This document shows, piece by piece, positions 36,027 to 44,460 of a stretch of DNA of 64,000 nt (the stretch's first letter is position 1; the number at the start of each line of letters is the position of its first letter). The notes under the pieces are model-generated. The model did not search any database, had not been told where the DNA came from, and saw nothing but the letters and a program-made list of their open reading frames with translations. The stretch comes from Nostoc sp. KVJ3 (GTDB lineage Bacteria > Cyanobacteriota > Cyanobacteriia > Cyanobacteriales > Nostocaceae). The stretch is from assembly GCF_026127265.1 (NCBI RefSeq), contig NZ_WWFG01000001.1, forward strand, positions 3,523,501 to 3,587,500, in the 5' to 3' direction. The position numbers were made by a program, and so were the translations under genes.

Positions 36027-36416
36027 TCAAACTTCTAATTTGTAGTTTAAGGTTAACTCGTCGCCAGGTAAACCTCTAATACCCCAGTTAGATTTAGGCG
36101 TTTCAAAAATTGTGATTTCAATATCGTACATAGGAATGTTAAATTTTTCATTAATATTCTTAATCAGCAAGCGAAGCAAATCTTTTTTTGTTTCAACCGA
36201 ACGTCCTTCAAACATACTAATTTCGATAACCAAATAATTGTCTGTTCTATCAGATGGATAGTAAAAATCTGATTTATCTAGTGGAAAAAAACGGTGAAAT
36301 CTTTTTTCAGGAGTAAGCTGTAAGACATTTGTGAGGGAGGTATGGATAATATTTGATAGCTCCATTTTAATAGGATTTAATTTGTCTGCTAAAGCATATA
36401 CCTTGATTTGTACCAT
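36027..36416 (-). CDS. tautomerase-family protein (MIF/4-OT superfamily)
   Basis: 129 aa in the tautomerase-like layout, two repeated beta-alpha-beta blocks: VQIKVYALADKLNPIKMEL, then ISMFEGRSVETKKDLLRLL. In this superfamily the N-terminal Pro is the catalytic base, but here residue 2 is Val, and no Pro follows Met, so classic tautomerase chemistry is uncertain. It starts 4 nt after the TetR stop, so the two genes form an operon. Confidence 0.8.
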   Translation of the reverse strand: MVQIKVYALADKLNPIKMELSNIIHTSLTNVLQLTPEKRFHRFFPLDKSDFYYPSDRTDNYLVIEISMFEGRSVETKKDLLRLLIKNINEKFNIPMYDIEITIFETPKSNWGIRGLPGDELTLNYKLEV

Positions 36417-36420
36417 GAAT

Positions 36421-37008
36421 TTAAAGGTGAGTTTCCAAATATTGATTCAGGTGATTAATTACTCTGTGCATGTGAATTGAATCTCCATAAAGCTTACTCA
36501 TCATTATGGCTCCTTCCAGCGTTGCAATTATAATACTAGCAATTTCATCAGCACTTACTTCAGGGTGAATTTCACCCTTTGCAATTCCTGTTTCAATAAT
36601 TCGATGAATTAGATGTAGCCAAGAGTTCATCGCCTGTTGAGCGCGTTCCCGTAACGCCGGATGAGCATCATCACTCTCCACAGCAGTATTTAGCAGTGGA
36701 CATCCTCCTTTGATAGGTGGATTTTCTGCAAAGCTACTAAATATCCCAATGATTGCTTGTAGGCGTTCTACTGCGTGGCGTTTGCTTCGCAGTGCAAATC
36801 TAGTATGCTGTTTGATGTGAGCGATCGCAAAATCAAAAGCTTGTAGTGCGAGATCGTCTTTACTTTGGAAATGATTGTAAATTCCTCCTTTTTGTAATCC
36901 AGTCACACGCATAATATCTGACATAGACGCTCCTGCATAACCCTTTTGGTTAAACAGTTCGGCTGCTTGGTGGAGAATTCTGCTTTTTGTTTCTTCGCCT
37001 TTGGACAT
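36421..37008 (-). CDS. TetR/AcrR-family transcriptional regulator
   Basis: 195 aa. Residues 8-55 form the TetR HTH (RILHQAAELFNQKGYAGASM and IMRVTGLQKGGIYNHFQSKD). The C-terminal ligand domain contains a PPIKGGCPLLNTAVESDD Cys region, like NemR/AcuR-type repressors that sense electrophiles. It heads an operon with the tautomerase; the thioesterase gene follows with its own palindrome. Likely autoregulated through the site near 37079. Confidence 0.9.
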   Translation of the reverse strand: MSKGEETKSRILHQAAELFNQKGYAGASMSDIMRVTGLQKGGIYNHFQSKDDLALQAFDFAIAHIKQHTRFALRSKRHAVERLQAIIGIFSSFAENPPIKGGCPLLNTAVESDDAHPALRERAQQAMNSWLHLIHRIIETGIAKGEIHPEVSADEIASIIIATLEGAIMMSKLYGDSIHMHRVINHLNQYLETHL

Positions 37009-37078
37009 TACAGCGATTTGTTAGAGTAGCGAGTGATGTAGTTTATTGAATTCAAAATTGCTGTAAATTAAATATTAC

Positions 37079-37093
37079 CGACCGAACAGGTTG
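37079..37093 (-). promoter_or_regulatory. candidate TetR operator upstream of the regulator
   Basis: CGACCGAACAGGTTG contains the imperfect palindrome ACCGAACAGGT (ACC-N5-GGT), in front of the TetR gene, resembling the ACCGATCGGT palindrome before the thioesterase. Confidence 0.35.
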
Positions 37094-37214
37094 TTTCTAT
37101 CATGACAGATGCTTGTGAGTCAAGTATTGTTTAAATGATTTTTCATTGTCCAGACAACGCAGAGTTCACCTGGTCATAAACGCCGTTAGTTTTGATGCTA
37201 CTCTCTCCGTAGAT

Positions 37215-37404
37215 AAGTAGTAATACAAAATTAAATATACATTTGTCATTGCGAATGGAGCGTACCCCGTAGGAGATCTTGCTACGCGGTAGCGTCTCGT
37301 AGAGATAGCGAAATGAAGCATAAGTCTTTCGGCGCTTCGCGAACGCGGGGGCTGGGATTGCAACTCTTGGAGACGCTGTTCGCGTTCGCTTCGCTCGCAA
37401 TGAC
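37215..37404. repeat. large dispersed repeat bounded by GTCATTGCG / GCAATGAC, copy 2
   Basis: Begins AAGTAGTAATACAAAATTA as at 25777 and ends TCGCAATGAC. Interior includes several GCTTCGC and CGTAGAGAT palindromic blocks. Non-coding; small frames in it are artefacts of the repeat. Confidence 0.7.
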
Positions 37405-37957
37405 TGTAATTAATTCTGCATGGTTACTTAATGAGAATTTTGGTATCAGTAAAAATTTCCGTGGCAATCTTGGCAATTTGACCTTTGGCAACAGGATTTT
37501 GACTGGTTTGTAAAAAACAAAATTTTCCATAAGTGATTAGACTTGAGGTGTATCATCCAGAGAATATAGCGATATACAAAACGAATACGCTGGACGTTTG
37601 CTCGTGTTTACAAGTAAAATACGGTAAGGCGATGCACTTACCGGCTTTTATATGTAAAAATGCAGAAAAACCAGTTAGAAGTTGAGTTTAGCAAAGCAAC
37701 TGACCCATAAGCAGTTATCAAAGTCTGTTTCAGCTAAATGCCAGTTGCCATGCTTCCAAAAACTTGCAGACTGGTTTTAAGTTATCCAGGAATCCTCTGC
37801 CCTAACTTCTAGCTTGATAATCCTTGTGTCACTCATCTTTTGAGAAACACAACAACTTGCCATGACTAGCTCTGTCTACCACTGGGCTGTAATTCGGCTG
37901 AGTTGTTTGTTCTCTACCAGTGAAGCTCTAGCTGACTTTCTGAAACCCCCAAAGAGT
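37405..37957. other. intergenic leader before the TSUP gene, with hairpin
   Basis: Hairpin CGGTAAG (37622-37628) and CTTACCG (37637-37643), 8-nt loop, followed by GCTTTTA. It resembles an intrinsic terminator or attenuator about 315 nt before the TSUP start. Short in-frame fragments around 37661 are not convincing genes. Confidence 0.4.
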
Positions 37958-38755
37958 ATGCACTATTTATTACTACCGTTCTTAAGCTTCTTTGTTGGCA
38001 TCATAGTTGGTTTGACGGGAATTGGCGGAGCCTCTCTCATTACTCCAATGTTGATTTTTGTTTTTCAGGTTCCGCCTTCCATCGCTGTGAGTTCTGATGT
38101 TGTAGCTGCCACATTAATGAAGATTGTTGGTAGCGTCAAGCATTGGGAACAGCAAACCTTGGACACAGAAGTTGTCAAATGGCTAGCATTAGGGAGTGTT
38201 CCCGGCTCACTGTTTGGGGTGGGGATTTTGCACTTTCTTAAAAGTACAGGCGAGTATAACCTGGATAACATTTTGCTGCGTCTACTTGGCGTGATGATTT
38301 TGTTAGTCACAGTGTTAGCACTAGTACAATTGTTGTTATTGACTTTTTTCCCCACATTTAATTTACCCGAACTGCCAAAATTAGACTTAGAAACTAACTT
38401 TGGCCGCTTCCTAACAATCAGTTTAGGAGCAATTTTAGGCTGTTTCGTCGGTCTAACTAGCGTCTCATCAGGTTCAATGTTTGCTCTAGTACTGATTGGG
38501 TTTTTTCGCCTTGATGCACGCAAGTTAGTGGGTACTGATATTTCCCACGCAGCAATTTTACTGTTCTTTACAGCCCTTGGTCATCTCAGCCTGGGAACAG
38601 TTGATTGGAGTTTGGTAATACCTATCTGGCTAGGTTCTGTGCCGGGAGTTTTGCTAGGGGCTAAAATCTGCCAAGTCGCTCCCCAGAGACCACTACGGTT
38701 TATTATTTACGCAATTTTGATGATGGTGAGTTGGAAATTAGTCCATCAGGTTTGA
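37958..38755 (+). CDS. sulfite exporter TauE/SafE (TSUP) family permease
   Basis: About 265 aa, eight membrane helices in two repeats; family features are FVGIIVGLTGIGGASLITPML and the second-half GCFVGLTSVSSGSMFALVLI. TSUP proteins move sulfite, sulfonates or other organosulfur anions. ATG 37958 is preferred to 37862 because the upstream 32 residues lack family similarity and precede the first helix. Near the CadD genes, so it may have another anion as substrate. Confidence 0.85.
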   Translation: MHYLLLPFLSFFVGIIVGLTGIGGASLITPMLIFVFQVPPSIAVSSDVVAATLMKIVGSVKHWEQQTLDTEVVKWLALGSVPGSLFGVGILHFLKSTGEYNLDNILLRLLGVMILLVTVLALVQLLLLTFFPTFNLPELPKLDLETNFGRFLTISLGAILGCFVGLTSVSSGSMFALVLIGFFRLDARKLVGTDISHAAILLFFTALGHLSLGTVDWSLVIPIWLGSVPGVLLGAKICQVAPQRPLRFIIYAILMMVSWKLVHQV

Positions 38756-38918
38756 CACAAAGTTTTACTTTGTAGTGGAAGCTTTTTGACAGTTTGGTTG
38801 TAAAAATTTTTTGCCACTCCCTGCCTCTCCAAAAAGACGATTTCTAGACCAAATTTTAGACTTCAGATTGAGATTTTCTGGTTCAATCCCAAATCTAGTA
38901 TTAAAAATCCAGCATTGA

Positions 38919-39581
38919 TTAACTTCTCAGCCAAGGTAGTAGAGTGAATGTACCTCGTTCATACATAATCAATATACCTAAGCCAATTAACACAAAAGGT
39001 ACAGCAGCTTGACCATAGCGACTTAAAATATCAGCAATGGTAGGTTGACGACTGAAAGAATAAGCGATCGCACACCAAACCCCTACCATCACAAAAAATA
39101 TACCTAAAATTACCCCCAAGCCAGCAAGGTCATGACCAGCAAACAAAGGGATATATATACTAATATTGTCACCACCATTAGCGATCGTTACTGCTGCCAC
39201 TTTATAGGTTTGGCGGTGCAAAACACTCAAAATAAAAGACAATACCGGGTTAGTAGATGTGGGCTGGTTAAAATCACTGCTGACTGTCTGAACTGTTATG
39301 GTATCTTCTTCTCTATATACTAAGTGGTGAATACCAATACCAATTGGTAGTAGTCCTAGCAATCCTATCCATTCTCGCTGTATGACCAATCCACCAAAAA
39401 ATCCTGGTAAGCTAGCGATGATAATGGCTACAAAACCCAGATATTGACCAAGTATGATATGCCGCCGTCGAAAAGTACCATTTACCTGGGAAAAAAATAT
39501 TAACAAGATAATGATGTCATCTATGTTAGTGGCTATGAAGGCAATTATCCCTTCACTGAAGACTGTCCCTAACTTACTCAT
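38919..39581 (-). CDS. CadD-family cadmium/cation resistance transporter, paralogue 1
   Basis: 220 aa with five to six membrane helices. Signatures: IIAFIATNIDDIIILLIFFS in the first helix and AAVTIANGGDNISIYIPLFA in the second half, acidic pore pairs of the CadD/LysE-like family, plus GLLGLLPIGIGIHHLV. Members confer cadmium tolerance in Gram-positives; the substrate here is unknown. Faces paralogue 2 across 420 nt. ATG 39581. Confidence 0.8.
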   Translation of the reverse strand: MSKLGTVFSEGIIAFIATNIDDIIILLIFFSQVNGTFRRRHIILGQYLGFVAIIIASLPGFFGGLVIQREWIGLLGLLPIGIGIHHLVYREEDTITVQTVSSDFNQPTSTNPVLSFILSVLHRQTYKVAAVTIANGGDNISIYIPLFAGHDLAGLGVILGIFFVMVGVWCAIAYSFSRQPTIADILSRYGQAAVPFVLIGLGILIMYERGTFTLLPWLRS

Positions 39582-39640
39582 GCTGGATTTTTAGAACCTA
39601 CGATTTACCACCATACCAAATTAACTAATTCGTAATTCGT

Positions 39641-39818
39641 AATTATAGGCCAATACACTTGGATTAAGCGTTTTTTTCTTCTCTCTGTGTACTCTGCACG
39701 GCAGTTGCTTCAAGTCGGGCAAAGCCGCCCAACGCACTGCCTCGTCTCTGTGGTTCGTTAAAAAAACTGACTTTAATAAAGAGTTTTAGCCTTAACTGAA
39801 CCGTATTGAATTATAAGC
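39641..39818. mobile_element. MITE-like element, copy B, with near-perfect 10-bp target duplication
   Basis: Element 39651-39808 (158 bp): left CAATACACTTGGATTAAG, right CCTTAACTGAACCGTATTG. Flanking direct repeats AATTATAGGC (39641-39650) and AATTATAAGC (39809-39818), one mismatch. The interior differs from the 35-kb and 45-kb copies, so only the ends are conserved. It lies between the two divergent CadD genes. Confidence 0.7.
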
Positions 39819-40002
39819 GAAACACTCGTGCATAATTTTCAATTGGGTGGTCTTGAATTAATTCGGTATTTAAATCACAATTATATTAGCGAGTCTTCGT
39901 CACTATACTAGACAAAAAGCTCTACACAGCGTCTTGTAAAGTTAATTATTTTAGACTAATAGCACAATTAAATCTTAAAATTGTTTATATTTATCATAAA
40001 AT

Positions 40003-40731
40003 ATGAACGAGTTAATTACTGCAATTACTACAGGGGCAATTGCATTCATTGCCACTAATATTGATGATATTGTAATTTTATTATTGTTTTTTTCTCAAAT
40101 AAATGCTAGCCTTCGTACCAGGCATATAGTTATCGGTCAGTTTCTAGGTTTTACGGTTCTATTAATCCTTAGTCTTCCTGGTTTATTTGGTGGGTTAGTT
40201 TTATCCAAAAACTGGATTGGATTACTTGGGTTATTACCTATATCTATAGGTATTAGTAGTTTGGTGAATCAGGAAGAAGATTCATCAAAAGAAGTTGTCG
40301 CTGAAACAGAAGAAACTGAAGCATCAATAATTACGAGTTTTTTTTCTTCGCAAGTTTATAGCGTGGCAGCCGTTACCATTGCCAATGGTAGCGATAATAT
40401 TAGTGTTTATGTACCTTTATTTGCTAGCAGCAACTTAGAGAATTTTGTAGTAATTATCGGATTATTTTTTATATTATTAGGAATTTGGTGCTACGCTGCA
40501 TACAAATTAACTAAGTACAGAGTAATTGCTGATATCTTGACTCGTTATGTTAATAATTTTGTACCTTTTATTCTTATAGGATTAGGCGCTTTCATTATAT
40601 TAGAAAGTCAAGCTTTGAGCTTAATAAAGCTAGCTGCTAGTTGTTTCTGTTTGATGATTTTGGTGAAAAATCATCAAAGTACTGATGAAATTGGCGAAAA
40701 TTCTAGTAGACATCTCCGAAAAAGAATGTAG
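40003..40731 (+). CDS. CadD-family transporter, paralogue 2
   Basis: 242 aa with the same signatures as paralogue 1: AFIATNIDDIVILLLFFSQ and VAAVTIANGSDNISVYVPLF. Paralogue 2 has a shorter acidic loop with a run of Glu (EEDSSKEVVAETEETEAS) between the third and fourth helices. Its last three codons and TAG stop come from a GAAAAAGAATGTAGAGACG repeat inserted at the 3' end, so the C-terminus KRM is repeat-derived. Divergently oriented from paralogue 1. Confidence 0.82.
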   Translation: MNELITAITTGAIAFIATNIDDIVILLLFFSQINASLRTRHIVIGQFLGFTVLLILSLPGLFGGLVLSKNWIGLLGLLPISIGISSLVNQEEDSSKEVVAETEETEASIITSFFSSQVYSVAAVTIANGSDNISVYVPLFASSNLENFVVIIGLFFILLGIWCYAAYKLTKYRVIADILTRYVNNFVPFILIGLGAFIILESQALSLIKLAASCFCLMILVKNHQSTDEIGENSSRHLRKRM

Positions 40732-40757
40732 AGACGTTGCATTGCAACGTCTCTACA
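40718..40757. repeat. GTAGAGACG palindromic repeat, copy 2
   Basis: TGTAGAGACGTTGCA (40727-40741), T, then TGCAACGTCTCTACA (40743-40757). The left flank GAAAAAGAATG is identical to copy 1 at 19355. The TAG inside the repeat ends the CadD-type gene. Confidence 0.75.
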
Positions 40758-40810
40758 ACGAGATAATTTATTTTTTGTAAGTCCCTAAAATCTGAAATTG
40801 GTATGCGGAA

Positions 40811-41773
40811 TCAAACTTTACTCAACCACTCATTCTCTTCTGGATCTTTGAATAGTGAGGTGCTGAGGTAGCGTTCGCCGAAGCTAGGCTGGATCATGAC
40901 GATTAGCCGTCCGGCATTTTCTGGTCGTTGTGCTACTTGAATAGCTGCATATAAAGCAGCGCCAGTAGAAATCCCCGATAGCAATCCTTCTTCTTTGGCT
41001 AGACGACGGCTGTAAGCGATCGCTTGCTCGTCTGCTACCTGAATCACTTCATCCACCAGTTCTGAACGGTAAATCGCTGGGATAAATCCCGCGCCAATAC
41101 CCTGAATTTTGTGAGGCCCTGATTTACCACCTGTTAATACTGGGCTGTTGCTGGGTTCAACTGCGATCGCTTGAAAACTTGGCTTCCGTCCTTTAATAAC
41201 TTCTGCAACTCCCGTAATTGTCCCACCAGTACCCACTCCCGCCACCAGAATATCCACCTCTCCATCGGTATCATTCCAGATTTCTTCTGCGGTGGTTTCG
41301 GCGTGAATTTTCGGGTTGGCGGGGTTGCGGAATTGCTGCAACATATAAGCATTGGGCGTTTGAGCTACAATCTGCTCTGCATGAGCGATCGCTCCTCGCA
41401 TCCCTTCTACCCCTGGCGTTAACTCTAATTGAGCGCCATAAGCTTTGAGCATGGATCGTCTTTCCTGGCTCATTGTGTCAGGCATTGTTAGAATAAGATG
41501 GTACCCCTTAGCGGCCGCCACCATCGCTAGGGCAATTCCTGTATTTCCAGAAGTCGGCTCTACTAAAACGGTTTTTCCGGGGTGAATCAAGCCAGCTTCT
41601 TCTGCCGCTTCCACCATACTCGCGCCAATCCGGTCTTTCACAGAAGATGCTGGATTCATGCTTTCTAGCTTCACCACAATCCGAGCAACCGCTCCTGAAG
41701 CTTGGGGAATTTTGTTTAATTGAACTAAAGGAGTCCGTCCGATTAACTCTGTGATATCTTTCGCTATCCGCAT
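40811..41773 (-). CDS. cysK: cysteine synthase A (O-acetylserine thiol-lyase)
   Basis: Makes cysteine from O-acetylserine and sulfide, PLP dependent. PLP Lys46 in MNPASSVKDRIG, the phosphate-binding PTSGNTGIALAMVAAAKGY, and GVGTGGTITGVAEVIKG. 320 aa. Start ATG 41773. It lies 18 nt after the Rrf2-family regulator on the same strand and opposite cysE, so both steps of cysteine synthesis plus a regulator share one control region. Confidence 0.95.
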   Translation of the reverse strand: MRIAKDITELIGRTPLVQLNKIPQASGAVARIVVKLESMNPASSVKDRIGASMVEAAEEAGLIHPGKTVLVEPTSGNTGIALAMVAAAKGYHLILTMPDTMSQERRSMLKAYGAQLELTPGVEGMRGAIAHAEQIVAQTPNAYMLQQFRNPANPKIHAETTAEEIWNDTDGEVDILVAGVGTGGTITGVAEVIKGRKPSFQAIAVEPSNSPVLTGGKSGPHKIQGIGAGFIPAIYRSELVDEVIQVADEQAIAYSRRLAKEEGLLSGISTGAALYAAIQVAQRPENAGRLIVMIQPSFGERYLSTSLFKDPEENEWLSKV

Positions 41774-41791
41774 GTTACTACTCCGTCGTGT

Positions 41792-42259
41792 CTAAATATA
41801 ATACATCGGACTTTGCTGTGCGCGAGTTTCTCTTTCCTCGCACATGTCTTGGAGTGTATAACGACCCAAAACTTCAATTGAAGCAGCGTTAGCTTGCTCC
41901 CAAACCTCATAAACCAGAGTCTTTTCTAGAGTCGGAGAGTCAGAAGTATCTTTCTCTTTCCGCTCACCTTCAACTAAAGTGACAATTTCCAACAGTGTAA
42001 TCTGCCAAGGTTCACGAGCTAAAACAAAACCTCCCTTAGAGCCGCGTTGACTCTGCACCACACCCGCACGCCGGAGGTTGGTCAAAATTTGTTCCAGATA
42101 GCGTTCAGGTATGGGTTGTTTGGTAGTGATCTCGCTCATGGTTAAAGGAAGTTTTTTTCCGTGGTGGCTTGCCAGTTCTAAGAGTGCCAGCAGCGCGTAT
42201 TCCACTTTGGAAGACAGATCCAAGAGAGCGTAGTTTTGGCTATTCAAGGCTGTACTCAA
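41792..42259 (-). CDS. Rrf2-family regulator (CymR-like)
   Basis: 155 aa, winged HTH: LDLSSKVEYALLALLELA, IPERYLEQILTNLRRAGVV and SQRGSKGGFVLAREPWQIT, which are the Rrf2 recognition and wing elements. No Cys triad of the IscR/NsrR type is evident (only one Cys, near the end), so it is not an FeS sensor; this resembles CymR, which controls sulfur metabolism and binds cysteine synthase. Start may be TTG 42259 or TTG 12 codons in, which gives MDLSSKVEYALL, the family's usual N-terminus. Operon with cysK. Confidence 0.85.
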   Translation of the reverse strand: MSTALNSQNYALLDLSSKVEYALLALLELASHHGKKLPLTMSEITTKQPIPERYLEQILTNLRRAGVVQSQRGSKGGFVLAREPWQITLLEIVTLVEGERKEKDTSDSPTLEKTLVYEVWEQANAASIEVLGRYTLQDMCEERETRAQQSPMYYI

Positions 42260-42263
42260 TATA

Positions 42264-42382
42264 CTACGGTGAATTGGGGGACTTATCGCGGTTTATGCGA
42301 AATTAATTTTTTCAAAGCGTGGAATGTGATAGCATCCCATTTATTACCCACAAAATCACTATATCCTATCGATTTACCGTAG
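42264..42382. promoter_or_regulatory. divergent cysE/rrf2 control region with candidate operators
   Basis: ACGGTGAATT at 42266-42275 and, on the other strand, CTACGGTAAATCGATAGGAT (reverse of 42363-42382). The second is close to sequences before the Crp-like gene (43326-43346), the NIL gene (45219-45242), the second sulfate-binding gene (52120-52143) and the 16-kb membrane gene. A shared sulfur operator is inferred. Confidence 0.55.
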
Positions 42383-42487
42383 ATTGTTATCTGACAAAAT
42401 TTCCATAAATAACTCAATCTTTTTGTGGGAATTATCCTGAGTTTCTGTTTTCAGAGCCTCACTTACCAACGAAAATCCCAACAGAGT

Positions 42488-43216
42488 ATGCTACTAACTG
42501 ATTTGCGAACCATTTTTGAGCGTGACCCAGCAGCCCGTAACTGGCTAGAAGTATTGTTCTGTTATCCTGGACTCCAAGCCTTAGTGTTTCATCGATTGGC
42601 GCACTGGCTGTATAAAATTGGAATTCCCTTTATACCTCGATTCATCTCTCATATTAGTAGGTTTTTAACCGGAATTGAAATCCATCCTGGGGCATTAATT
42701 GGCCAGGGTGTGTTTATCGATCACGGTATGGGAGTTGTGATTGGTGAAACTGCGATCGTGGGCGATCATGCCCTAATTTATCAAGGTGTTACCCTTGGCG
42801 GGACTGGGAAAGAAAGCGGTAAACGTCATCCAACTTTAGGCTCTCATGTAGTTGTGGGAGCGGGTGCAAAGGTATTGGGAAATATTCAAATTGGCGATCG
42901 CGTCCGTATTGGAGCCGGTTCTGTGGTGCTGCGGGATGTACCCAGTAATACAACCGTAGTTGGAATTCCAGGGCGTGTGACTCGTCAGAATAACTTGTCT
43001 ACCAATATTCTGGATCATGATAAAGTCCGCGACGTAGAAGCTGAAGTCATCCGCGCTTTATTTGAACGCGTTAAGGCTCTAGAAAAAGAGTTCGAGCAGT
43101 TGCAAGAGAAATCAAGTTTTTCCCCAACTGAGCTTGGTAACGAACAAACTAACAACGCTAAGAACAATAATTCTGATGGGATGATTGAAGATTTTCTTGA
43201 TGGTGCAGGAATTTAA
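42488..43216 (+). CDS. cysE: serine O-acetyltransferase
   Basis: First step of cysteine synthesis: acetylates serine with acetyl-CoA. Left-handed beta-helix hexapeptides (IEIHPGALIGQGVFIDHGMG, IGETAIVGDHALIYQGVTLG, VVVGAGAKVLGNIQIGDRVR), with the catalytic His in DHGMGVVIGE. 243 aa from ATG 42488; an earlier start at 42425 adds residues not found in the family. The C-terminal acidic-Asn tail ends DFLDGAGI, and an Ile end is what CysK binds in cysteine synthase complexes. Divergent from rrf2-cysK. Confidence 0.95.
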   Translation: MLLTDLRTIFERDPAARNWLEVLFCYPGLQALVFHRLAHWLYKIGIPFIPRFISHISRFLTGIEIHPGALIGQGVFIDHGMGVVIGETAIVGDHALIYQGVTLGGTGKESGKRHPTLGSHVVVGAGAKVLGNIQIGDRVRIGAGSVVLRDVPSNTTVVGIPGRVTRQNNLSTNILDHDKVRDVEAEVIRALFERVKALEKEFEQLQEKSSFSPTELGNEQTNNAKNNNSDGMIEDFLDGAGI

Positions 43217-43290
43217 TTTTGGGCATTGGGGATTTATTATTCCCCTTGTCTCCCTTGTCTCCCCCTACTCGCCACTCCCTCTTTAAAATG
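43217..43290. repeat. CCTTGTCTCCC-type repeat after cysE
   Basis: TGGGCATTGGGGATTTATTA then pyrimidine-rich CCTTGTCTCCC units, matching the sequence near 27880-27917. STRR-like, non-coding. Confidence 0.55.
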
Positions 43291-43325
43291 CTCAGATGCT
43301 CTTAGAACCTGATATAAATATAATA

Positions 43326-43346
43326 CTACGGTTAATTTATCGGATA
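43326..43346 (+). promoter_or_regulatory. candidate sulfur-regulon motif before the Crp-like gene
   Basis: CTACGGTTAATTTATCGGAT, 16 nt before the ATG. It matches the reverse of 42363-42382 at 16 of 20 positions. Confidence 0.5.
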
Positions 43347-43361
43347 AGAGTTTTATAAGAT

Positions 43362-43952
43362 ATGGTAGCTTTATATACTGATATATCAAGCGTAAGCAGT
43401 AATAATACTAAAGAAGTTTTTGCTCGTCGGTCATTTTTGCCAGAGCATCAAAATGGTCTCTGGAAGATTGAAACGGGTTTTGTTAGGACTTTTACCTATT
43501 TGGAGGATGGTACAACCGTCGCCCTTGGATTGTGGGGCCCTGGAGATATCGTTGGTAAGTATTTGTCAAAATTAGAACCTTATCAGATGGAATGCCTAAC
43601 TAAAGTGGAGGCGACAATCTTACCTTTAGAGGAATGGACTCAACTAACAGAAACTTTACTTGCCCATATCCAACAGGCTCAAGAATTGATGGTTATTCGT
43701 AGCCATAAAAAAGTTGATACCATGCTGATCAAGCTGCTAGCATGGTTATCTAAAAAGTTTGGTTCGGAAGTTGAAAAGGGACGTTTAATAGATATGCGTC
43801 TGACTCACGAAGACTTGGCGGAAATGCTCGGTTCAACCCGTGTAACTATCACTCGCGTTCTTGGGCAGTTTGAGCAAGAAGGCTTGATTAATCGTCTCTC
43901 TCTACATAGAATTGTGCTGAAGGAAGAAGAAATTTGGTACTACGAAATTTAG
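43362..43952 (+). CDS. Crp/Fnr-family regulator, CysR-like
   Basis: 196 aa. The N-terminal cyclic-nucleotide-like barrel (about 20-100) is short and lacks the glycine-rich phosphate-binding cassette needed for cAMP; the C-terminal Crp HTH is at about 145-190 (MRLTHEDLAEMLGSTRVTIT and RVLGQFEQEGLI). In Synechococcus, CysR of this family controls sulfate permease genes; position next to cysE and upstream of sbpA-cysT-cysW suggests the same role here. The name is by context, not by search. ATG 43362. Confidence 0.75.
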   Translation: MVALYTDISSVSSNNTKEVFARRSFLPEHQNGLWKIETGFVRTFTYLEDGTTVALGLWGPGDIVGKYLSKLEPYQMECLTKVEATILPLEEWTQLTETLLAHIQQAQELMVIRSHKKVDTMLIKLLAWLSKKFGSEVEKGRLIDMRLTHEDLAEMLGSTRVTITRVLGQFEQEGLINRLSLHRIVLKEEEIWYYEI

Positions 43953-44067
43953 ATTATTTCAGTAAAAATAGCTATGACTATGGGCATAATTAATAATTAC
44001 GCCACATATAAATTTGGTAGCTTAAAAAATAATTAATTAAATCATTATTGGCGGACAGAACAACTAA

Positions 44068-44096
44068 ATCCTCGACTTCTTAAAAAAGTCGGGGAT
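44068..44096. repeat. ATCCTCGACTTCTT hairpin
   Basis: ATCCTCGACTTCTT pairs with AAAAAGTCGGGGAT around an A-rich centre, the same family as the perfect hairpin at 54427-54459. It may act as a terminator of the Crp-like gene but also occurs elsewhere. Confidence 0.55.
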
Positions 44097-44099
44097 ATA

Positions 44100-44443
44100 A
44101 GAGGATGTTTGAAAAGTCGTGATGGATATATCAAATATTCTTTTACCCCACCCTAACCCTCCCCGTATGTATTGGGGAGGGGACTTGATTTTCTTGTTTC
44201 CCGCCAATATATCCTACGGTGTACACACAAGTCTTTGAGAGTGGCCTCATAGGCTTTTGATCCCCCAACCCCCCGATAAATTGGGGGGCAAAAGTCTCTT
44301 AAAGTCCCCCAATTTATCGGGGGATTTAGGGGATCTCCAACGATTTTGGGTTTTTACAGAGATGTGTGTACACCGTAGCCAATACATCGGGGGGATTAAG
44401 GGTGGTAAAAATCATACCTAATATCATTTTTCAAACAACCTCT
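44100..44443. mobile_element. 344-bp element with terminal inverted repeats
   Basis: Ends AGAGGATGTTTGAAAA (44100-44115) and TTTTTCAAACAACCTCT (44427-44443) are inverted. Inside, CTACGGTGTACACACA and TGTGTGTACACCGTAG form a second pair, and CCCCCAATTTATCGGGGG a third. No coding sequence. Non-autonomous, probably IS630- or related-type, given structure; the target duplication is not clear. Confidence 0.65.
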
Positions 44444-44460
44444 AAGCCTTGGGAATTGGG

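Noticed and set aside
37640..37860. Known riboswitch before the TSUP gene
   Set aside because: The hairpin and leader do not match any riboswitch consensus I recognise.
43362..43952. Calling the Crp-type regulator NtcA
   Set aside because: The NtcA HTH and effector-domain sequence differ, and the context is sulfur not nitrogen; CysR-like is a better fit.
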